DNA of 16,930 nt from Nymphaea colorata (taxonomy: Eukaryota > Streptophyta > Magnoliopsida > Nymphaeales > Nymphaeaceae). The DNA lies in NCBI RefSeq assembly GCF_008831285.2, contig NW_022204715.1, forward strand, positions 1-16,930, given 5' to 3'. Shown here piece after piece: positions 8,941 to 16,930 of this stretch (position 1 is the first letter of the stretch; every line of letters starts with the position of its first letter). Made by a program: the position numbers and the translations under genes. The notes under the pieces are model-generated. The model made no database searches. It worked only from the letters and a program-made list of their open reading frames with translations, and was not told the origin of the DNA.

Positions 8941-9777
8941 AGAATTACCAAGCAAAAAACAGATAGTAGTAGTGTATGAAGCTCTACAGGTATACTTTCA
9001 CTTGAAAAGTGTACTGATTAAAGAAATTCCAAATGTGGGTTGGAAATGAGAAATGAAAAGAACCTCCAAAAATAGTTTGAAAATCCTACGCAATCTAAAA
9101 TTGAACTCTATTTCTACCTCCAGTCCATATAAAGAAGAAGGGCACCATGAAGAAGTGCCCCCAATGTGAATTTAATAAATAAGAAGTCCCTTCTCTTTAG
9201 TTTTAAAGTCGCTTACTGTGCTAGAATAGTCTCATGCTTCGAGACTGAAATTATATTGAATTTGCATTTAGAAAAGCGTTTATGGAACTCGGTAAAGCAA
9301 AAACATATAGACATCTTCTACCTCCACCTCCTAAGTGAGGGTAGGGCTTTTCGTAGACGATTTCCTGCTTGGCTTTAATGATGAGAAAGTGACCTCTTGG
9401 TCTTTGAATACATGCCCACCAGAAGCCTTGACATATTCCTCTTTGGTGTGTGTGTGTGCGCTATCATGATAGGGTGTTGCACTGGCACATGATTTTAAAG
9501 TTTAAAAAGAGAGAGAATCATAGTCACCTGGTTCATTTTCTAGTCAAATGATCGAAGCTGGGAGTAAGGCGGAGACTGACTACAATGAACTACATTTTTA
9601 CAGATCAAACAAGTTAAAGAAACCAAAACAAGACGGCTTTCCGTCAAGAAATTGATTTCAAGGTAGAAGTAATCTGAATTGTTGTTGCTAATGTTATTGT
9701 TTTGAATCCAAGACGCATCTTTGGTGTGAAAACACAGGTCTTGTCGGCACCGGAAGCAACACAGACGCACCAACAAG

Positions 9778-9970
9778 CACTAGAAGAACGGATGACATGG
9801 TTGGAAATAACCACCGTTATAAGTCTATACCGGTGGTTTTCGTGGTCGCTATACGAACTTATACCGGTGCCAGAGTTCGCAGCTATAGCCCACTTATAGC
9901 GGTGTTCTTGATCACCGGCATAGGCCTTCACCGCTATAGACTTATAACGGTGATTATTTTCACCGCTATA
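9778..9970. mobile_element. CACTA-type terminus remnant, unit 2
   Basis: Same sequence as 3345-3537, with CACTAG at 9778 and hairpin motifs to about 9970. No base difference from unit 1 is visible in this block, so the insertion predates the tandem duplication. The diverged paralogue ends before this point, so it cannot be asked whether the insertion is older than that split. Confidence 0.45.
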
Positions 9971-10196
9971 CCCTTACCATACGCAGACTTACGCCGTTGC
10001 AAAGAACATAGGCCATTGTTGTTTGAAGCGCACGCCCCATTAACGAGGCGTGCACCTCAAGCGCCTGCTAATCTCATTCTCCATCTCTTTTGAGATTAAC
10101 GCTTATATCTCATTCCATTTTCTTATTTCGTATAGTCACGTTTTTGTTTTTGTTTACTTTTTGGTACAAGGAGGTTCATGCTTAAAACAAATCGAT

Positions 10197-10266
10197 CTGT
10201 TAAATAAACTATTTATGGAAAATAGACTTAGCTGTTAAATAAACTATTTATGGAAAATAGACTTAG
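10197..10266 (+). repeat. 35-bp direct tandem duplication, unit 2
   Basis: Same duplication as 3761-3828, but here both copies (10197-10231 and 10232-10266) are 35 bp and identical. The unit 1 versions look like this sequence with one A or T lost from each, which fits consensus error in unit 1. Confidence 0.9.
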
Positions 10267-12709
10267 CAATTTGATTACGGCTCTCAAGGAACTTGCACTC
10301 TCTATTCGTAGTCAGACTTCCTAATATCAATTTGTCATTCTAATTTGCTTTATTGATCGAAAGCTCAAGTCATGTTTTTTCCTATTTCACTTGTTGACTT
10401 TCCTTTAGCATTGAAATTACGGTTATTTCAATTTCGACAAACGCAAAGCAGATGTAGTAATACGATTGCACGAAAATGAAGCGAAATGGTTCGAGGAATC
10501 AACCTGAGTTTGATACCTGAGATCTTGTATGCCTGTGGAATTGTGGAACTGAACCAGATCATTCTGCGATCAATGAAAGTTAGGATTCGCTTGTGAGGCA
10601 ACTGAGATATCCTTAACAACAAAAGCATGCATGAGCAATACAACGACCACCACTATTCACCTTTGGTAGCTATATCATTGCCATCCTTCATAATGCTGTC
10701 CAAAAGAATCTTGACGTTTGCACAAAAAAACTCCACCAAAATTAATGCCCTTTTAAGAACAAAAGGCCCCCTGCAACAGATAAAATACGGATCTCAAACC
10801 AAACAAATAGTGACCTTCAACAACAGAGATTTTCACAATTTTTTTTTTTAAATCCTTTCCAACCCAGTATTCCACACAATTCTAGCGGCTGAGATTCTAG
10901 CAGATATAAGAGCGTGCACCATATCAGCTTAATAAGCTCCACTACATTGGGGTGTATTATGAAAATACCCAAATCGCATGAAAAGGGTACAGAAGTGCAT
11001 ACTGTTAATGTCATTTCATAATAATCCAAAGTTCATATGCTCGAACTCTCTTGATTGTTGTCACACTAGACAGAGTGCAAAACAGCACAAGTGAAGTAGA
11101 CGGTTTCAACTTTACTTACAGATGCCAGATGATTCTTCATCTAGCACCTTTCCCATAAATTTTCCTACTAAAATGTGAAGTTTTGCAACGATTCATTTTT
11201 AGGCATTTTAATATGTGAAGAAAATATTAAGATGGCGATGACAATTAGCAGGCCTTACACAACATCTACTCAGGGTAAACCATAAAACCTCTGCCTCCTG
11301 CTCTTTGGAGGCAGTGTACGTTTCCCAAGCCAAACAAAGAAGTACATCAATGTTAGGTGCATTTTATGATATTTTACTGTATCATATGAGACACAGTAAC
11401 GTACCACAGTCGACAATATAATACTCGTAATGTAAATTGTGTACAGTTTCTTTCCTTTCTCTTTATAAAAAAAATATGCAAAAAGCTTTAGATCAACACA
11501 TATTATACCTTAGAACCACCTCAAGTGGAAACCTAAGCCCTTTTGGATAACACACCAAAACTTAGGTTTAGCAAAGAAACCAAGTTTTTGAAGTGAATCG
11601 GGTGGGTTTCCATGACTCGATAGGTAAAGAGAAACCTCAGTGCGAAGCTAGGTTTTGATCTAAACTTGATATAGATTTACAAGTGCTAACCTTGGGAAGC
11701 TAGAATAGGACCAAATCAGTACCTTATCGGAGGGCCACAAAATAGGGAGAGAACATTGGCAACTCTATCCAATGTTTCTCAAACAGGTTTTGTTCACCAA
11801 AGATAAAAAATTAGCATGGAGCCATTTCTTCACATACACATTGTTTTATAATTTGCAGTTTATTGAGAGGCAGGTATGACATTAGTTGCACATTGCCTGT
11901 ATTAATGAATAAATGTTTTGTGCACAGTTCATACTTACTCTCCCTAATGGCACACCATAATTTTCCATCGAGTGCCTTTTCGCGTTATAAATTTTCATAC
12001 CAAGTCCAAAAGAAAAAATTATGGTAAAAGATGTTTTTTGCACCCATATTCTTTTTGCAACCACCTCATATGGGAATACAAATGTTTCAACGCCAGAAAC
12101 AAAAAAGAGACAGTAACTTCTATCCAACGAAAGTGCAGGGCCTTTATAAAACTGTACATAAAACATGCATACTCACCTGTATTATGTATCATGTATCGGC
12201 AAGGTTGTCCAATCCCAGTTCACAGCTAAATATAGAAACTTGTGGGGTCGGCATGAACTTCAAGTGTATCCTTGCCTTCCCCTGTTTAACCTACTAGACA
12301 CATGCTCATTCAAACAAGTCATTTACCACATACCTACTAGACTGAGTTTAACTGCTTTGAAGTTGAGACATATTTAATTGCCGGGATAGTACTTCCGCGA
12401 GGTGAAATTTCCCTAAGGTGTGCTTGCACTCAAAACTTGGGTGAAGAAATTTGGATGTCTTTCCTACCAACCTTTCCTTAACCGATTCCAAGTATAAAAG
12501 GATGTATGGTGGTGAAAGAAGTCTTGAATTTCCTCACCACGTGGTATGCTGCCTTCACTAGTGAAAATAACCGATAAGCTTTACAAGGGTGTAAAGATTA
12601 TTCAGACAATCAAAGCATGCTCTAATAAAGATAACACAATTCTAACATCACAAAAAGGGCAGGGTAGCACTTTGAGAAATGGCAAGAGTGTGCCATGGAC
12701 AATAATATT

Positions 12710-13078
12710 TCAAAAACATATGCATGGGCGTCTGTCACAGAGAGAGAAAGAGAACCTTAAATGATATTTCCTACGCAATTTTTGCTGAAATAGGCCCCTG
12801 TAGATGCCACACACCCACCAAGTGAGCAGCAATCCTGCACCGATCAGGAACGACGTTGAGGGATCAATGCCACGGTGATGGAGTATTGCAGTTGCTGTTG
12901 AACGTGCTGTGCCGCCCTCAACAAATATGGCATGACAAATACAAGGCCTAGTCCACGGAATGACTTCCCTCAAATTTTCAAGATTTCGACCAAATAGCAC
13001 ACATGGGCAAAACAGTCCCTGCCAACCTGCAATTACAAGCCAGATGAGTATTCCTTCACATTTAGGGTTATCCGCCAT
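12710..13078 (-). CDS. CNR6-like / PLAC8 domain protein, second copy (unit 2/3 boundary)
   Basis: This is identical, as far as I can see, to the copy at 6266-6634. It has ATG at 13078-13076, acceptor AG ending at 13027, exon 13026-12756, and a donor GT directly after. The upstream leader here belongs partly to the diverged paralogue (beyond 13452), so if this copy is transcribed it uses a different promoter from the one at 6266-6634. The family's N-terminal and C-terminal exons are again absent nearby. Confidence 0.7.
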   Translation of the reverse strand: MADNPKCEGILIWLVIAGWQGLFCPCVLFGRNLENLREVIPWTRPCICHAIFVEGGTARSTATAILHHRGIDPSTSFLIGAGLLLTWWVCGIYRGLFQQKLRRKYHLRFSFSLCDRRPCICF

Positions 13079-13451
13079 CTCCAAAAATGATCCAGAAAAC
13101 CCCTTCTTCTGTTCTTATCAGAAAACCCAAATAGCCCAGCAATACTGGTACTTCTCTTCCCTCTCTTGTTCCAGAAATACAAATCAACAGAAACCCACTT
13201 CAAATTTAAATCCCAACCTCCTCAAAAATGACCAGAGTCACGAGCCCCTGCTGAACATTCACAAGAAAAGACGATGAAATGCGAAGGTTGGAGCGATACC
13301 CTCTTTCGTTTTCGACCTCAGGGATCCCGATTGATGAGCAATCCTCACGTTCGCAAGCCGAAACAGCAAAAGATCTTCAGGCCCCATAAGAAGGAAATAC
13401 ATACAGAACCAATTAGTGTAAAATGGTGAAAGGAAAGACGAAAGCAGGAGG
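12879..13451 (+). repeat. Start of third tandem unit (573 bp, identical to units 1 and 2)
   Basis: This stretch matches 1-573 and 6435-7007 with no difference I can see. It covers the CNR6-like exon and part of the leader intron. Identity stops abruptly around 13452, after which substitutions and small indels become frequent. The array therefore ends, or changes to a different paralogue, inside the leader intron. Confidence 0.93.
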
Positions 13452-15175
13452 GAGGAGAAGCGTTGAGCAGTAATGAAAATGAAAAACTAACCTCGCAGGA
13501 AAGGAAGCCAACGGATTTGACGCGCAATTTCCATTCCAACCTAGCGTCTTGAACAAGAGGGAATGAGTGGTCAGATCCATTGACAAACTGTTATTCGGAT
13601 CCGCTTCACAGTTCCTTGTTGACATCCGATACATTCCCTCTCAGTCGTAGCCAATACGTACCCAGGCTTGGGTCTTGGGTCCCGGATCTGTAATAGAGCC
13701 CGAATAAAGTAGGCTTGGGTGGATCAGAGAGAACTCAGAGAATTAACTACGGGACAACTGAAGACGAGAGAACTAGAAAACCTGGTTTTCTTTTTCTTAC
13801 TTCTTTACTTTTTAAAAATCGTGTTTGCACTCTAGGACAGGCTATTTTGCAAATCAAGTTTTCAAAACCCTCGTTTTTCCTTTGTTAGCTAGTTAAAGCA
13901 ATGTTTGGTAAGATAAAAAAATTAAAGAAATATCGGGTTCATGAGACTGGTGTAAAGGACCTCTTTCTCTAAAAGAAATTGGTTGGATGGCAAGTGAGGA
14001 CCTAAATGGATTAGATTCATCCAATTCAACATAAGTTCAATTTTAGTTAATATCCTACATTCAATTTCCATAAGTTTGAACATCGATTTTAAATATAGTA
14101 TAATTGCTTGGTATTCAGTTGTGGATTGAAAAATTGGATACAAATTCGGGCACGAATTAAATTTTGGATTTAGATTTCAAATTAAAATTTTAAATTTAAT
14201 GTGATATAAATTTGGTTGCCTTTGTATTTAAATCTGGATTCGTATCGAAATATGTAAACACACCACGAATCCGATATGGTAAATACTACGTCCGATTCTA
14301 TGATTTGTTGAAATCCCTATAGGCACGTTAATGGTGACTAGTTATAAACGGATGGGAAATGTTACCTGATGTTGGGCTCCAAATTGTCTATTGTATTGGA
14401 GCATTTAGTTCATTTTGATTTGAAATCCGCAGATTTGACATGCATGTTTTGTTGATTTGGTAAAGATCATCTACAGTTCATAAAACTAAGGATCTTAGCT
14501 CGGACTTAAGATCTATAATTAAAATCCTCAGGTTGCCTGTTGCAATTGAAAGGGGAAGGATTTGTTCTTAAACCCACAATTCTCAAAACGGAGAATTTGT
14601 GATCAAGAGCAGCAATCACTGGCGCCTTTGAAAGACAAAATTTTCTTCGTTGTTAAGCCTCACAGGTTTCAGTTTAAATGAATTTTGATGTCACAATGCA
14701 ATTCTGACATCCTCTAACTCAACAGCCTTAAGCCGCAATTGATTTTTTCTCTGAACTCAATGGAAGGGTCAACATAAAGAAAGATCAACAGATAGAATCA
14801 AGGGAATCTTCACCAACTCAACAGTCAATACAAACTATTACAATTCAATCTGTGTATAGGACAGCGTGAGTCAATACATCACGACTGAAAGTCTGAACCC
14901 TGTAAACCTTCTTTCTATATAGATAATAAAAAGAAAAAAAGAAGTAAAGAGAAGGCACCGGCCTATCGAATCCTCTACTTCAATTCTTCTTCAATACAAT
15001 ACCGAACGTTAACTTTATTTACCCCATGGCTGTCGATGCCATGAAGATCAGAAGTGTTACCGCCTTTCTCTTTGGCTTTGCTTCTTGCAGCATGGAGACG
15101 ACATCACGCATGGACGGCCGGTCGGCCGGGCATCGGGTTGTGCAGAGCAGTGCCACCCTCAAGACCAGCAGCATC
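13452..15175 (+). repeat. Diverged paralogue of the unit; left arm of a large palindrome (from 13526)
   Basis: This region is collinear with 574 to about 2350 of unit 1 but diverged, roughly 85-90% identical by eye, with real substitutions and multi-base indels. It carries the leader with its splice donor, the AT-rich intergenic stretch and the end of the kinase fragment in antisense. From 13526 to 15175 it is also the reverse complement of 15271-16930, so it forms the left arm of the inverted repeat. Its last base falls at the third base of an isoleucine codon of the chimeric frame that continues into the spacer. Confidence 0.92.
15019..15175 (-). pseudogene. Second copy of the kinase C-terminal end, antisense in the left arm
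   Basis: Read on the minus strand from 15175, this copy encodes [26 protein letters not shown] and [12 protein letters not shown]. It lacks the preceding 95 bp present in the spacer. A one-base loss just past the KRKAV segment changes the last codons compared with the right-arm copy, so the tail differs. It faces the right-arm copy head to head across the spacer. It is a fragment with no start of its own. Confidence 0.85.
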
Positions 15176-15439
15176 GTGGATTGGGTTCGGAACAAGATCC
15201 AGACCAAGGAAGGGGTGGTGGAAGTGTTGGACAAGGACGCAGGGGCTGACTGCGGCTCCGTCCGTGAAGAGATGCTGCTGGTCTTGAGGGTGGCACTGCT
15301 CTGCACAACCCGATGCCCGGCCGACCGGCCGTCCATGCGTGATGTCGTCTCCATGCTGCAAGAAGCAAAGCCAAAGAGAAAGGCGGTAAACACTTCTGAT
15401 CTTCATGGCATCGACAGCCATGGTGTAAATAAAAGTTAA
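15173..15439 (+). pseudogene. C-terminal fragment of a PXY/TDR-type LRR receptor kinase, open frame
   Basis: The frame reads [15 protein letters not shown], then a DKDAGADC segment, [41 protein letters not shown] and a short tail, ending at TAA (15437-15439). This is the end of a Ser/Thr kinase domain: the ALLC helix and the CP-DRPSM motif with the conserved subdomain XI arginine, followed by the EAKPKRK tail. In my recollection this tail is closest to the PXY/TDR receptor clade, which perceives CLE41/44 (TDIF) peptides at the plasma membrane. Only about 87 codons remain. LRRs, transmembrane segment, ATP site, HRD and DFG motifs are all absent, so it cannot be an active kinase. The formal ATG at 15026 is spurious: residues 1-49 are read from the opposite strand of the same gene across the inversion junction. 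Homology itself is clear; clade assignment is moderately sure. Confidence 0.85.
15176..15270 (+). other. Palindrome spacer, 95 bp of receptor-kinase coding sequence
   Basis: This 95-bp segment is single-copy within the palindrome. It encodes, on the plus strand, the kinase residues that directly precede the right arm (VDWVRNK to VREE), so it belongs with the right arm as one continuous gene fragment. The left arm lacks the matching sequence. The palindrome therefore looks like a fold-back joined at a short microhomology (gcatc) and not a symmetrical inversion. Confidence 0.88.
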
Positions 15440-16930
15440 CGTTCGGGTATTGTATTGAAGAAGAATTGAAGTAGAGGATTCGATAGGCCGGTGCCTTCTC
15501 TTTACTTCTTTTTTCTTTTTTATTATCTATATAGAAAGAAGGTTTACAGGGTTCAGACTTTCAGTCGTGATGTATTGACTCACGCTGTCCTATACACAGA
15601 TTGAATTGTAATAGTTTGTATTGACTGTTGAGTTGGTGAAGATTCCCTTGATTCTATCTGTTGATCTTTCTTTATGTTGACCCTTCCATTGAGTTCAGAG
15701 AAAAAATCAATTGCGGCTTAAGGCTGTTGAGTTAGAGGATGTCAGAATTGCATTGTGACATCAAAATTCATTTAAACTGAAACCTGTGAGGCTTAACAAC
15801 GAAGAAAATTTTGTCTTTCAAAGGCGCCAGTGATTGCTGCTCTTGATCACAAATTCTCCGTTTTGAGAATTGTGGGTTTAAGAACAAATCCTTCCCCTTT
15901 CAATTGCAACAAGGCAACCTGAGGATTTTAATTATAGATCTTAAGTCCGAGCTAAGATCCTTAGTTTTATGAACTGTAGATGAATCTTTTACCAAATCAA
16001 CAAAACATGCATGTCAAATCTGCGGATTTCAAATCAAAATGAACTAAATGCTCCAATACAATAGACAATTTGGAGCCCAACATCAGGTAACATTTCCCAT
16101 CCGTTTATAAACTAGTCACCATTAACGTGCCTATAGGGATTTCAACAAATCATAGAATCGGACGTAGTATTTACCATATCGGATTCGTGGTGTGTTTACA
16201 TATTTCGATACGAATCCAGATTTAAATACAAAGGCAACCAAATTTATATCACATCTAAATTTAAAATTTTAATTTGAAATCTAAATCCAAAATTTAAATT
16301 CGTGCCCGAATTTGTATCCAATTTTTCAATCCACAACTGAATACCAAGCAATTATACTATATTTAAAATCGATGTTCAAAACTTATGGAAATTGAATGTA
16401 GGATATTAACTAAAATTGAACTTATGTTGAATTGGATGAATCTAATCCATTTAGGTCCTCACTTGCCAATCCAACCAATTTCTTTTAGAGAAAGAGGTCC
16501 TTTACACCAGTCTCATGAACCCGATATTTCTTTAATTTTTTTATCTTACCAAACATTGCTTTAACTAGCTAACAAAGGAAAAACGAGGGTTTTGAAAACT
16601 TGATTTGCAAAATAGCCTGTCCTAGAGTGCAAACACGATTTTTAAAAAGTAAAGAAGTAAGAAAAAAGAAAACCAGGTTTTCTAGTTCTCTCGTCTTCAG
16701 TTGTCCCGTAGTTAATTCTCTGAGTTCTCTCTGATCCACCCAAGCCTACTTTATTCGGGCTCTATTACAGATCCGGGACCCAAGACCCAAGCCTGGGTAC
16801 GTATTGGCTACGACTGAGAGGGAATGTATCGGATGTCAACAAGGAACTGTGAAGCGGATCCGAATAACAGTTGTCAATGGATCTGACCACTCATTCCCTC
16901 TTGTTCAGACGCTAGGTTGGAATGGAAATT
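15271..16930 (-). repeat. Right arm of the palindrome (inverted copy of 13526-15175)
   Basis: The first bases of this arm are the exact reverse complement of the last bases of the left arm, and the match continues to the window end, where 16911-16930 pairs with 13526-13545. The arms are about 1660 and 1650 bp. The difference is almost all single-base: about thirteen bases missing from the left arm, about two missing from the right, one homopolymer pair ambiguous near 14930, and one substitution near 15023. The arm is probably cut by the window edge, so the inverted repeat may be longer. Confidence 0.95.
15440..16740. other. Gene-free stretch in the right palindrome arm
   Basis: This is the inverted copy of the AT-rich stretch between kinase end and CNR6-like leader. 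It corresponds to 860-2233 of unit 1 with about 10% divergence, and to the left arm at near identity. No coding signal is visible. It ends in the plus-strand leader sequence of the CNR6-like gene (about 16740-16930), which runs off the window before the splice donor. Confidence 0.6.

Larger units (their letters stand above)
6435..12878 (+). repeat. Tandem repeat unit 2 (6444 bp)
   Basis: This is a head-to-tail copy of unit 1 in the same orientation. It is 10 bp longer as the net result of many one-base indels. Where unit 1 and unit 2 differ in the 35-bp direct repeat near 10197, unit 2 has two identical copies and unit 1 has two unequal ones. This suggests unit 2 is the better consensus. No target-site duplication or terminal repeat marks the unit edges, so it is a segmental duplication and not a recognisable transposon. 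Confidence 0.97.

Overview
This looks like nuclear DNA of a flowering plant. It is AT-rich and mostly non-coding. The two recognisable protein families are plant ones: a PLAC8 / cell-number-regulator 6 (CNR6)-like exon with good splice sites, and the C-terminal end of an LRR receptor kinase of the PXY/TDR type. I see no intact multi-exon gene, no rRNA or tRNA, and no CRISPR array or other prokaryotic feature. Family calls come from recalled sequence patterns; no search was run.

Layout. Bases 1-12878 are two head-to-tail copies of one ~6.4 kb unit (1-6434 and 6435-12878). A third copy starts at 12879 but is identical only to about 13451. From 13452 the homology continues as a clearly older, diverged relative (roughly 85-90% by eye) of the first ~1.8 kb past that point in the unit. 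This relative runs to 15175. It is followed by a 95-bp spacer (15176-15270) and then by its own near-perfect reverse complement (15271 to the window end, 16930). The right end is therefore one large palindrome with arms of about 1.65 kb, and it may continue beyond the window.

Content of one unit, read on the minus strand: a non-coding leader with a good splice donor (position 614/613 in unit 1); a CNR6-like exon with an open frame that crosses the unit boundary; about 2.5 kb without a recognisable gene; a patch of CACCG-TATA hairpin motifs with a CACTA-like end, probably a transposon remnant; and a broken PXY/TDR-like kinase C-terminus. The stretch between the kinase end and the CNR6 leader is AT-rich and contains a weak hairpin. 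In the palindrome the kinase C-terminus is open for about 87 codons, and the inversion junction lies inside it.

Two readings compete. Biologically, this is a segmental tandem duplication of a kinase-end plus CNR6-like block, bordered by an older paralogous block that has been inverted on itself. Technically, the two full units differ by about 32 single-base indels but only two clear substitutions, and the palindrome arms differ almost only by bases missing from the left arm. That pattern is typical of uncorrected long-read homopolymer errors, so copy number and the palindrome itself need raw-read confirmation.
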